A DNA stretch of 64,000 bases. It comes from Cystobasidiopsis lactophilus (lineage: Eukaryota; Basidiomycota; Agaricostilbomycetes; Agaricostilbales; Chionosphaeraceae). Shown here piece after piece: positions 10,858 through 21,005 of this stretch. Positions within the stretch are counted from its first letter, which is position 1. The number at the start of each line of letters is the position of its first letter. Location: NCBI GenBank assembly GCA_001599975.1, contig BCIO01000008.1, forward strand, positions 62,001 through 126,000. The letters run 5' to 3'. A model generated the notes under the pieces. The model was given only the letters and a program-made list of their open reading frames with translations, made no database searches and had not been told where the DNA came from. Position numbers and translations under genes: made by a program.

Positions 10858-13065
10858 TCATAAGACAGGAAGGGCTGAAGACGTGAGAAACTGGAGATCG
10901 CTCGCTTTGGCCCCTTTGGAGCCGCGGCGAGGCCCTGTTGCGCGCATCTTCATGATATTCACGACTACCTCAAAAGGACGATGATATGGGTGCGGCCAGG
11001 ACAATACGCAAGGAAAAGAGACCAGCACAGGCAAAGCGTTGCGGAGCAAGGCGTTATTTGGTGAAGTGGCAGGTGTGGAGCCACGCCCCAGCCGCACGCA
11101 TTCGTCGACTGTCTGAGTTGGATGGTGCTTGGCGACGTATGGAATGAATTGCAAGAGAATGAAATGCCTAAGGAAGTCAGGCTAACAAGTAGCGGCGGCT
11201 CCAGCGTCAATCCAATGACTGAGGTGGCGGATATCGACCGCTAGATATTGCCACAGTATTGACTGCATAAGCGTATGAAAGAAGGGATGGAGTCTCATCA
11301 TTCCGGTTGCGTCCGCATGTGATTGTCCAGGGTGCCGGTAGATGCCAAGGCAATAGGTTTGAATGCGCTCTAAATCTGCAACGAGCGCTCGTTCGTTTCC
11401 CAAGAGCCGCCGCATGTCATTGCACGACATTTTGGCTTGGAGGTGAAAGAATTCGTCCCCTTCGAGCTCACGCTCGTGCGGCTTTTCGTGGCCTTCGTCG
11501 CAATATGACAGGAATGTCACTTCCTGCGGAAGCGGGCGTCAGCTCAAGCTACCAAACCCAGTGATACTTGACCACTTGCCCGGCCAATCTGGAGCACAAT
11601 GAGCATCTCATTGCATGCGTCCGTTGCCTTTGAGGTAGTTTGCTGCGCAAATTTGGCCGCCACCTTCAAGCTCCACACTTCCAGCTCCCAATCGTGGACC
11701 TCTTTCAGTGCGGCATGAACTTTCTGGTCAAGTTCGATCAAGCGAGCTTTGTGAGTGGAGACCTGGCAATGGAAGTAAGTTGGAAATGTCGCCGCCTTGA
11801 TTGTGAGAGCGAGCTTACTTCATCTTCCGTAAGGTGGCCTTGCTGGTCGAGAACATAAACTTTCGTATGCAACGCAGCAGCATAAGCAGCGAGGTCGTGA
11901 AACTCGGGCTGTAGGCATCCTTTCAATTCCAATGCTGCAAACGCAACTTCGGCGGGAGCCCTACCATGCAATCAGACAAAAACCTGCCACATTCGTCGAC
12001 TGAGGAGAGCTTGGACCGGTCCGCCAGTCGTGCGCTGAGGCGGGTCTGCGACGAGCAACGCATCACTGAGCCGGTGCTTAAAAAAGCATATGGAAGGCCC
12101 GCAGACTCACGAGCGTCTGTGCTTGGGCGAGCTCGGCGGCACGGCTCGGATCCAGTGTGCGTACCAATGTTTTCATGTTCTGTACTGTGGCTCCTACAGC
12201 ACGCATCGTTTCGTCTATTGGTATGAAACCGGGCTGTGTGGCGAATCATGATCAAGGAGGTGGCCCACGACTTAAAGGGAGCAACCTACAGCCTTCGGTT
12301 GCCGACTCAAGAACTCGTAGACACTTTGAGCTGGCCAAGTCACTTCATTCTTGCGGGAGCCCATCACGTAGAGCCCCAGCCGCCGGAGCTGAAAGATGTC
12401 AAAATGACTGCCATATGGCTCGTAGTCGAACGCCAGCTTATCAAATGACGCAATATTCTGCTGCCACTTGAGCAAAAATTCGATGCTCAGGGACGGCGTC
12501 GAGCGTGAGAGCGAGAAAGTGACTATGGCGCGCCATATCCGCCGCTCAGTCTGAGGCAGGTTGAGATCCTTTTTGGCGCGAGAAGCCAGCTCAGCAGAAG
12601 AAGGATGGTGCTTGTAGACCACTTCTGGAGGAGTGACCGGCCGGCGGTCTCCCTTCTGCGCGGGTTCGCCACCGGTCGGTGGCGGCGACTCATCCGTCCA
12701 TCCTTGTCTTTCAGGTCGCCAGAAACCGAATGGCCGCAAAGCCAGATGTAGAGGGCTCTGCATGGAGGGCTGTCAGCGGTCTCAGTCCGCCAGGGAGCCC
12801 GAGACGTTCGCTGTTCCGAATCAAGGAGGTCGGGGCCATGTCCCAGTGGAAGGCGGTGCAGTCGTCGCGATCGCCCGAGCTTGAACTCGCTACGATATAA
12901 CTGCATTTGGAGGTAGAGGCTACCTTCTCTTCAGCTGTTGGAAAGAGGACCTGGCCTTTGGGCAGGGTTTCGACGCACCAGGACCACAAGTTCAAAGGCA
13001 AGAAGCACTCGGACGAACCCAATGAGCAGCATTGACAGGCAAATCATACTGCACCTAAAGAGAAG
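10858..13065 (-). CDS. Large intron-rich hypothetical protein
   Basis: I do not recognise this gene. Coding-like exons in order from the 5' side are: a hydrophobic start (MLLIGFVRVLLAFELVVLV or, in another frame, MGSSECFLPLNLWSWCVETL), then SAELASRAKKDLNLPQTERR, SLSIEFLLKWQQNIASFDKL and SHFDIFQLRRLGLYVMGSRK. Next come AYAAALHTKVYVLDQQGHLT, a helical VHAALKEVHDWELEVWSLKV, then FFHLQAKMSCNDMRRLLGNE and IRHLSHWIDAGAAATC. The 3' exon ends KASDLQFLTSSALPVL at 10858. The make-up is mostly helical with no visible catalytic motif. The 5' end is uncertain because three frames compete between 12700 and 13065. Confidence 0.45.
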
Positions 13066-13514
13066 CTGTCGAAACAAGTGCAGTCAAGAGCATGGCAGAA
13101 CGGTGCGGCGGGAGTCCTCGGAGTCTCTGCAGGCATCAGGCTGCCAGTGAAAATACGCCTATCCCTGCAAGCTCAATGGTGCGGGCGACATTCGAGCCGC
13201 AGAAAGACAAAAGTGCTCTAAGAGAGGCGCAGGCAGAAAGTCGCAGAGACCAGGCTCGAAAGGAACAAAGCCCAGGCGCCAAGTTGCCACTGGGAGCGGA
13301 CTCATTCGCCGAGAAGCACAGCCTTTCTTTGCCAGCAACGGGAAACTCGCCCACACGTCATTCACAGGCAGCAAGCATCGCAAAAGGGCATCGATTGAGG
13401 AAATCTCTCAAGGTCGTCGGACGAGCTTAACCGGCTCTTCCCAATTTTTTGGCTCAATGAGCCCTTGGAATTGTTACAATTGGGTGTTCCCCCTCCTCCT
13501 GCTCCATGCCAAGA
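13066..13514. other. Intergenic region with 3' flank of RPB8 copy A
   Basis: No gene supported. The palindromic AATTGTTACAATT near 13469-13481 recurs at the same position behind RPB8 copy B (near 18519-18531), so the duplicated block includes some 3' flank. Confidence 0.5.
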
Positions 13515-14230
13515 CTACTTGCGCATCAAGAGGTAGATGTACTGCCCCACCGTGATCTGGCTGACGAACCTATAGTCGCCCGAGAGCGCCACCAACAGCC
13601 CGCCGAACGAGGCGTAGACGGTCACTGTGTCCTCTGCGCCCTCGTCGAACCTGTACACCTTGCCGTACCTTCTCACTCTCCCTTCAGCTTTGACCGAGCG
13701 AGAGAGAGGCGAGGGAGGGACGAGCTCACATGACATGGTCGTACTCATCCGCCAACTCTCCTTTGCCAACGCGCCACACGTCCCTGTCGTTCTGCCCCGG
13801 TAAACCCTCGTCCATCCCACTTGCGGAGTCACCAACGAGGGAAGAAGCGAGGCAGAAGCTGAAGGATTCGCCGGGTGTCAAAGGGTAGAGGTCCGAGTTG
13901 ATCTGTTTGTGACGTCCGCGACTTTTTCAGACCCACTGGAGAGAGTTGTCTGAAGTTAAAGGGAGAGGGGACAAACGCCTAAGAGCATGTCCATGTCGTG
14001 GTTCTCTGATTTAGCGGTGATCCTGACCACTGTGATTCACGCCCAACCCAAAGTAAGACTCTTGCTTTGGAACGGCAAAATGTGTTCCAGGACTGACCTC
14101 TTTCGAAGGACTTTTGGGTGTCGGAGATGGTGAACAGGTCGTCGAACACCTTGCTCGCCTTCTCGGCGTCAAGCAAATGGAGCGGGGGGTCGTGATCAGC
14201 AGTTGGGCCAACAGGGGCGGTAGCTGCGGC
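13515..14230 (-). CDS. RPB8: RNA polymerase I/II/III subunit RPABC3 (Rpb8), diverged copy A
   Basis: Rpb8 is a shared OB-fold subunit of all three nuclear RNA polymerases. The 3' exon gives YGKVYRFDEGAEDTVTVYAS and FGGLLVALSGDYRFVSQITV, ending YIYLLMRK at 13515. The central exon has INSDLYPLTPGESFSFCLAS and the first has SKVFDDLFTISDTQKSFER. All reading frames and splice sites needed for a full core are present. Compared with copy B the visible differences are missense: Asp to Gly before INSD, STSG to SASG, WRAG to WRVG, a Gly to Glu, EYDYVM to EYDHVM, EDK to EDT and LLM to LLV. Unlike copy B there is no ATG at the expected start. The frame runs back through HLLDAEKASKVFDD to a 3' splice-like TGTAG at 14231, so the N-terminus must come from an upstream exon or be lost. 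Confidence 0.75.
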
Positions 14231-15627
14231 CTACAATGTGCCGAGTCGTGCGTGATGTTGTCGCAGCGTCGAGCGACTGTTGCTTCGACAAGGCGATGCG
14301 CTTGATTGAAGAGGTGGATGAAGAAACCATCAACAGGGACCGGGGCTGCTCGTTGCTTTGCAAGCAGTTTAGTGGCACATTCAGGTGTGACAGAGGCTTA
14401 GAGCAACGTACGATCGTGTAGAATGGCCTTCAAGGAGCAATAAATGGCCCCTTTGCCTCCCAACCAGACCCGTCGCCTTCGAACTTTTTGAGCTCACTTG
14501 CGCCAGTCGCCGCAGGCAAAATCAATCACAGTCCCAGTCAAAGCACCACGTCGACAAGCGCCCGGTCCATGTTGAACAAGACGTTCATGCTGGCGGCGCC
14601 GTCGACGTTCCGCACCAGTCGATGTTTGCCACTCCAACCGAGTCGTCGCCCGTGATGACCGCGGAAGCAGCGCAGGCTCTTGCAGCGGATCTTGAGAATC
14701 GCGAGGCCGCAAGAGCAGCGCGCAGCAGCCACGCGAGGGCGCAGAAGATCATGCTGCCTCACAAAGGGCAAGTCTGGCCTGGCATTGTTGTCGCGATGGA
14801 TTCGAGTCGGCCAGCTCGGGCTAGCCCAGTTCGATGCAGCAGCCCTTCATCCCAGCGCGAGGCTCATTGTAGACCAGCATTCCAGGCTTGATGACGGCGG
14901 GCGAGGATCAAGAGGCTCGCGGCGGGAATTGGGCTTGCTCCCGCTCCGTCGTTAGTGTCGGTGCATGTTTGCTTCAAACTGCTTTGGATCTGTCTCTTAC
15001 GTGCTCCAGGACTTTGCGGCCGTCGCTTGCAAACCAGCCGCTGCTCTCTTCTGCTACGATTCTCCGAGCTGCCTGTTTGCCGCTTGGCGGGTGGCGAATT
15101 GGATGCCTAGCCTTTCAGGTAGTGTTCACAGTTTGGCTCAATAATGAGACATTCACTTCTAATCTACATTGGGAACAGGCAATCCTTCTGTTCGCCGATG
15201 GGTCCGTCAGGAGTGTCAGCCTGCTCATGCCCCTCAGCCTACTCCTGCCCCTCTACCAAGCCCAAGGTTGGGACTCTTGTGCACGAGGCGCTCTAACAAG
15301 CTACTCTTACCACCTTGGAGGACTCTTTAACGCGTAAGTGTCTCCCCGCGGAGAGACTTTACAGTCTCATACCTCATCGCACTGTAAAACTTCTCCGCGG
15401 GTGCGATGAGGGAAACTTCTCCGCGGGTAGTCTGAAGCGCGGTCTCTCAATCTTCGACCCAAAACCTCCAGCAGCAACTTCTCAGCAGCAAGAGCAGCCG
15501 TATTCTACTTGTTCCATCTTTGTGCCAATCCCGCTCTTGCTTTTGTCGCTTTGGCTTGAAGACGCAAAGTCGGCTTTTGCTGCCTTTTGCCACCGGCCCT
15601 ATCTGCGAGGCCAAGCTTTCGCACGAT
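14231..15627. other. Region with possible plus-strand exons, unresolved
   Basis: Plus-strand frame 14510-14890 looks coding: HHVDKRPVHVEQDVHAGGAV, then PVMTAEAAQALAADLENREA and a KIMLPHKGQVWPGIV stretch faintly like a PWWP start. It follows a TTTTTGAG...GCCGCAG acceptor-like tract. No ATG or following exon could be fixed; it may be a 5' exon of the gene at 15628 or a separate gene. The minus strand around 14236-14340 might supply a first exon to RPB8 copy A. Around 15335-15435 there are three short repeats of the type CTCCGCGG. Confidence 0.3.
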
Positions 15628-18048
15628 ATGTCACCCTCTCATGGATATCCTGCCAACGGCTACCACTTGGTGAACATCGTGTGCATTGTTTCTGTCCAGC
15701 CGCTGCTGAGACATCACTGTCAGGACCTTTTGGAAGCTTTTTGGAAGGCCAACCATCAGCACTTTCACAACAGCAACGTCCGTCACCCCGGAAATAAAGA
15801 ACCAATCGAGGCCATCCTACCTCATATCGAGCTGTCCCCCGGCGTCTACCGCCTGCGGTGCAAGCGCCTCGAAGAGGATCTCGCGGCAATGAAGAACCTC
15901 GTGGATCGTCTTGCTTCCGAAGAGAAGGCCTTCAAAGCTGTGGAGAAGGCTTTGGCAGAGTTTGGGCAGCGTGCACCGGCCCTTCGGTCTGCTCCTCAAC
16001 ACAAGCTAACCCTCGAGTCGCGCCTAGCTCAGCATGAACGCCAAATCGCCGAATTGAAGCGGGACATCTGGACGCTCAACCACCCTTCGGCACATCTGGA
16101 TCAGGAGACGCGTAAGGAGTTCGATCGAATGGCCAATCCTGTAGAAGACATGAGGGGGGCTTTGGAGCTTTCGAGGTCCATCTGCTCTCTTTTGGAAGTC
16201 AGTTCGTTCTTTTTGTAGCTAGCCTGACTTTGCTCAACCATTACTTGCGAACAGGCATACGAAAAATCGGCCAAGGTTGCTCTCCCCTCCAAGGACACTC
16301 GGGCGACCGCGAAGGCGAGAGACGAAGCGTACGAATTGGTCCAGGAGCTCTCGCAAGAATCGCATAAGCTCGTACAAGATTGGACGCAGCGAGTTACAAA
16401 AAGCGGCCCTGATCTCCCGCCGACTGTCTTGGCCCGAATCGACAGATATCATCTTGCTGTCGCACTCTACCGTTGTCACTGGGAGCGTTACGATTTCTCT
16501 TGTGCCGCTCAAACGTTCCATACCAAACCACCTGTCCAACCTGTCGTGGTCGTTGGCGCTGGACTTCACGCGCTGGTCGCATGTCATGTCCTCTTGGCAT
16601 CCAAAGTGCCTGTCTTCCTCTACGCAAGCGCGGCTCCCGAGCGAATTCTCGGCTCCTACTACTTTGCCAAGATCACGCCACGTTATCGGGAGCTGCTGTT
16701 GCGTATCCCCGCTCTCTGCGCCATCAAAATTGACTGGAATGCCCGCGAAGTCGAAGGCGATCCAGGTTTTCAATACCACCCCATCTCGTTTGGTGCCGTT
16801 CTGAAGGACTGGCGGCTGCAACGCCTTCTGGTCCAAAGCTATACTGCCGTATGCAAGAGTCTGCTGGGCGCATTGGAGGTGACGGCATCGCAACATCACA
16901 CGAAGTTCGCCAAGGTGGACGGTCCCCATGCTTGGGTCTCATCCGTCGAGACCGAGATCGTAACGAGACTGCAAAAGCATGGAGTCTCCCCTCGATGCGT
17001 GATACTGGGAGTCGGAAGCCATACCGACATTGGGAAAAGCATGTTCGGGTGTGTTGTTTTGTCCTGAATTGCTGTGTATTTGCCTAATGAACCTTCCTTG
17101 GGCATTAGCGAGCAAGTCGTGCGGATGAAGACCTTTTGGGCTAGTGTCTCCGGCCTACCCTTGCAAAACGAGGAAGGCGAAGCCGACATCAAACACTATC
17201 TGACGAGCGGACGCACCGAGCTCTTTCGCGTACAGGACGGCACCCTGGATGTGGGCGTTTTGCCAGCCGGACTTGCTGAGCTCGCTGTCAAAGTCGACAC
17301 GGATCCACCAGGAGAGTACGAGATCGGCCGCCGACAACGGCTCGGCAGGTGGGAGGTCTCTTGTCCACCCGAGAATCCTACAATCTCTGCGCTGCGCCAC
17401 TATGTCCGGAACTACGTCTTGACTCTTGGACACCAAGACAACATCGAGCCCGAATTGCTGATATACTGCAGCGACGAAGCGCGTTGCCACATGGTAGCGA
17501 AGGCCGTCAAGGGCGTCCACGAGGGCAAAGAAACTGAAGTCTGGGTTTTCCCGTGCGGGGCGACGATGCTGACCGGCACCATTGCCACCACGCTGAACAC
17601 TACGCTCAAGCTTGCTCAGATGGTGGGCAACAACCAGAGCCCGGATGCTATCAAAGCTGCTCTGGAAAGCTCACTCGAGGAGCTGTGCGAAGAGCTCCCG
17701 CGGCAGTTCAGTTTCCGCTGGAAGGACAAGACGAAGACCTCCGTCCAAGCCCCGCTCTCGTTTCCGGCATGGTACAGCGACGCCAGCAGCATTCCTTATC
17801 GTCTCGTTCACGACCCTCCTCAGGAGCGCCCTAAGAACCTTCGAACGCGCGCAGAAATCCAACAGTGGACAGCTGGCCAAGCTGGCCACCACGCCAAGCG
17901 GGCTTTGGCCTATAGCCAGTTGTCGATGCGCTCCAGAGCCAACACGTCGGCCGTCAGTGCTGAGGCATTCCACCGCATCTCTCGCGGTCAATGGGAGATT
18001 GAGGCAATCATGGGGCCGGACGCTTTGAAAGAGGCGGGCAAGAAATGA
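15628..18048 (+). CDS. Large hypothetical protein with coiled coil and Rossmann-like motif
   Basis: Family not recognised. A candidate start at 15628 reads MSPSHGYPANGYHLVNIVCI. The first exon becomes charged and helical (RCKRLEEDLAAMKNLVDRLA, LAQHERQIAELKRDIWTLNH), likely a coiled coil. After an intron near 16200-16254, exon 2 continues helical and then gives VVVVGAGLHALVACHVLLAS, a GxGxxA dinucleotide-binding-type turn, and CVILGVGSHTDIGKSMF. A second intron (about 17049-17107) leads to a 3' exon with LGHQDNIEPELLIYCSDEAR, WVFPCGATMLTGTIATTLNT and a C-terminus ending PDALKEAGKK. The product is about 780 residues if the start is right. The nucleotide-binding reading is inference from one motif. 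It converges on RPB8 copy B. Confidence 0.6.
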
Positions 18049-18565
18049 AGCGGGACTTCCATCTTGCTTTTCTGCCTCACCGAGCTCTGCTTTGCCTTTT
18101 TGTTTTCCTCTTCTCAGTTTTGTTTTCTCCTTGTACAGCGAAATCGTGGAGCGCCGAACGAGTGAGCGCTGCGAGAGTGGCAAATCCGCCCTTTGAGGCC
18201 GGTTCGCCAGCGCAGAACCAGTGCACGCGAGGACCCCTTGGGAGCAGTGATTCCACAACCCCTACACACGTCTGCGGCGAATGACCGGCGAGAGGGTGTC
18301 TTGCCGTTTTCCTCTTCGCCCAGCCTTCAGCCTGCCTCAGTGGCGCAACGAGCAGTTGTTCAAGCGCAAGCCTGGGGCGCAGACTGAGCCACTCGATCAT
18401 CTAAGTCCTTGGTTTAACTAATAGCAGGGCGAAGAGGGATGCAAAGCAAAGCGGAACACTGTTTGCTCTCAAAACCTCGCTCGACGGACCGTCGAGCGGC
18501 CCACCGGCGCCTTGGGAAAATTGTTACAATTGGGTTGTCCCGTTCTCCTTCTCCGTATGCCAAGA
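18049..18565. other. Convergent intergenic region
   Basis: No gene supported. It lies between two 3' ends and holds the AATTGTTACAATT palindrome near 18519-18531 that is shared with the 3' flank of RPB8 copy A. Confidence 0.5.
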
Positions 18566-19213
18566 CTATTTGCGCATCAAGAGGTAGATGTACTGCCCCA
18601 CCGTGATCTGGCTGACGAACCGATAATCCCCTGAGAGCGCCATCAGCAGGCCGCCAAACGAGGCGTAGACGGTCACTTTGTCCTCTGCGCCCTCGTCGAA
18701 CCTGTACACCTTGCCGTACCTTCTCACTCTCTCTTCAGCTCTGGCAAATGTAAGAGGGAGAAGGGGGGAGCTCACATGACATAGTCGTACTCATCCGCCA
18801 ACCCGCCCTTGCCCGCGCGCCACACGTCCCTGTCGTTCTGCCCCGGCAAACCCTCGTCCATCCCGCTTGTGGAGTCGCCAACGAGGGAGGAAGCGAGGCA
18901 GAAGCTGAACGATTCGCCCGGGGTCAAAGGGTAGAGGTCCGAGTTGATCTGTTTGCGAGCACCTCCAACATCAGACCACTGGAGAGTTGTCTGAAAGGGA
19001 AAGGGGACAAACGTCTAAGAGCATGTCCATGTCGTGGTTCTCTGATTTAGCGGTGATCCTGACCACTGTGATTCCACACCACGCGCAAATGAGACTTTTG
19101 CTTGGAAAGCCTCAATGTGTTCAAGGCTCGGACTCACCTCGCTCGAAGGACTTTTGGGTGTCGGAGATGGTGAACAGGTCGTCGAACACCTTGCTCGACT
19201 CGGCGCTGGCCAT
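18566..19213 (-). CDS. RPB8: RNA polymerase I/II/III subunit RPABC3 (Rpb8), canonical copy B
   Basis: Complete Rpb8 of about 150 residues, the normal length. The ATG at 19211-19213 opens MASAESSKVFDDLFTISDTQ. Intron 1 has a GTGAGT donor. Exon 2 gives VVRITAKSENHDMDMLLD, exon 3 gives INSDLYPLTPGESFSFCLAS through GLADEYDYVM, and exon 4 gives YGKVYRFDEGAEDKVTVYAS, FGGLLMALSGDYRFVSQITV and YIYLLMRK. The order matches human and yeast Rpb8, including the MDLILDV-like MDMLLD and the YVMYGKVYR junction, which is rebuilt exactly across intron 3 (AT|G). This copy has a proper start and promoter and is probably the working gene. Its upstream region holds the 150-base repeats shared with the divergent TVP23 gene. 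Confidence 0.9.
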
Positions 19214-19277
19214 CGTTGTTTGTGCTTTTTGTCGAAAGTTGGCTTTGGAGGGCTTTGGCGCCCCAATTGAGTTTTGT

Positions 19278-19806
19278 GGTCGGTGTATTCTACGGGGATG
19301 ATTTTTAAGCATAGGAGCAAGCTGGGCAAAAACGGAGAACGCTCACTCAAGAGCTCGAAAGCCGTCAAACCACTGCGGTGGGTGGTGCGTGAAGGTGGTG
19401 GGATTTGTAAAATGCGCTATTGACTTGGGTCGGTGTTATCTGCGGGGTGCCACTTTTAGACTCCTATAAGAGCAGACAGAGCGACGGAGATGCTCACTCT
19501 CAAGAGCCGGACGTGGTCACCACTTTGAGGTCGGTGTGGCCGAGTGGTTCTGGGGGGCCTAAAAACGTGTTTCGAAGCGCCTTTGGGTCGGTGGATCTGC
19601 GGGTGTCACTTTCAACCTAGGAGCACGCAGGGGCAAACGGAGATGCTCACTCAAGAGCCGAAGTTGGTCAACACACTGCGCCTGATGCCTTTCTGCCTCG
19701 GTGCGTGAAAGTGGTGAACGCCTTGAGTTCGGCTCTGCTTGCTGTCTATATTAGCTCACAGCAAGGCGACGCATTAAACCCCTCACTCACTTAAGAGCGC
19801 GAGGTT
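19278..19806. repeat. Degenerate tandem repeat, about 4 units of 150 bases, in the RPB8/TVP23 promoter
   Basis: Units begin with a GGTCGGTG-type block near 19279, 19428, 19586 and (weaker) 19734. Each runs through an A/T-rich step with CACTTTTA and TAGGAGCA to CGGAGATGCTCACTCAAGAG. The CTCACTCAAGAG core recurs near 19342, 19493, 19646 and 19786, a spacing of about 140-153 bases. The units are clearly related but diverged. A TATA-like TCTATATTAG near 19745-19754 may serve TVP23. Confidence 0.7.
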
Positions 19807-19919
19807 TTCGAGAGTGCGAGGGTCGAGTTTGCGTCAAAAAACTGGTTTTCGAAGCCGTCTCGTCGCTAGCAAATCCCAGGCCGAGTGCGCGCAACAGGCA
19901 GAAAGTGTGTCAAAGAGCA

Positions 19920-21005
19920 ATGGCAAGCTTGAAACCGCGCGAGACACCAAGAGGGCCACCAGTAGTTTCACAAGTGACAAGCAGTTCCGAGGTCGATGTC
20001 GAGGAGCAAGAGTTGATCTTGCGCAGTCAACAAATGTCAGGCTACGTCGCGCCTGATGTTGAAGCCCAACAGCAACAGCAACAGCCTGAACTAGGAGCTA
20101 TGCCTGCCCCTCAGCAACAAGAGTCGATCTGGCAGCAATCCTCTCACCCCGTCGCCCTCTTCTTCCTCTTCTTCTTCCGCTCTTTAGCCATGGCCACTTA
20201 CCTCCTCTGCGGCTTCTTGTCTTCCTCCTACGTCTTCTCCACCGTCATCGTCGTCCTCTTGCTCTCCGCTGACTTTTGGACGGTGAGGAACGTGAGCGGG
20301 AGGGTCTTGGTCGGGTTGAGGTTCTGGAATCAGGTGGACGAGGATGGGACGAGCTATTGGGTGTTTGAATCCAGGGACCCAGCTGTGCCTGTTAACCAGG
20401 TCGATTCCAAGTGAGCCACTCCCTCCTTGGATTGATTGAGAACGCGTGGCTAAGGCGCGAGTTATATAGGATGTTCTGGATGGCTTTATACGCTGTTCGT
20501 TGCCGTCTTATGCACTTGGTCTATGTCCAAAGCACTAAGTGGTGTGGCGAACAGTTCCCGGCCGGCTGGATCGTCCTCCTCTTCGTCGGCATCATCAAGT
20601 TCAACCTGTCCTTCATCCCCATCGTCGTCCTCGCCTTGGTCTTCAACATCACCAACGCCATAGGTAAATCCTCCTCTTACCCTTTAGCTCTTACCCAAAG
20701 ATCTCATTCGTCAATGTCTCACGCGAACAGGATTCACTTGTGAGCCCTTCCCTCCCACCCACCTTCCACCACACAGGAAACTGATAGTAACGCCTACGAC
20801 GCAGACGCAGATAGAGACGCCAAGAAAAGATGGGCCACGGGCATGGCCGCTTCCAACCTGTTCGGCGGCGTAGGCGGAGTCACTGGGTCGCTCGTTTCCG
20901 GCTTGGGCAGGGCCGCGTTTGGGAAGGTGCGTTCTTCGTTCATCTTAACAAAACTATTGGAAGAGGGTGTTGAGGGTTTGGAGAGTGCCACAGGTCTTCT
21001 CATGA
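19920..21005 (+). CDS. TVP23: Golgi membrane protein TVP23 family
   Basis: A four-span Golgi/late-Golgi vesicle membrane protein of the TVP23 (DUF846) family, linked to vesicle traffic. The ATG at 19920 gives [20 protein letters not shown] and a Gln-rich cytosolic tail. The family core follows: [40 protein letters not shown] and the hallmark [21 protein letters not shown] 66-base intron leads to MFWMALYA, then [20 protein letters not shown] and [14 protein letters not shown], then [20 protein letters not shown]. The last intron (GTGCGT to CCACAG) joins GLGRAAFGK to VFS and a stop at 21003-21005, a typical short TVP23 end. Reading through that intron gives an alternative longer tail. Confidence 0.9.

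Noticed and set aside
19530-19600. tRNA-like A box (TGGCCGAGTGG) and a weak B box (GTTTCGAAGC) at near-normal spacing
   Set aside because: No acceptor stem, no T-stem pairing, and the segment lies inside the promoter repeat whose other units lack it; a chance match is more likely.
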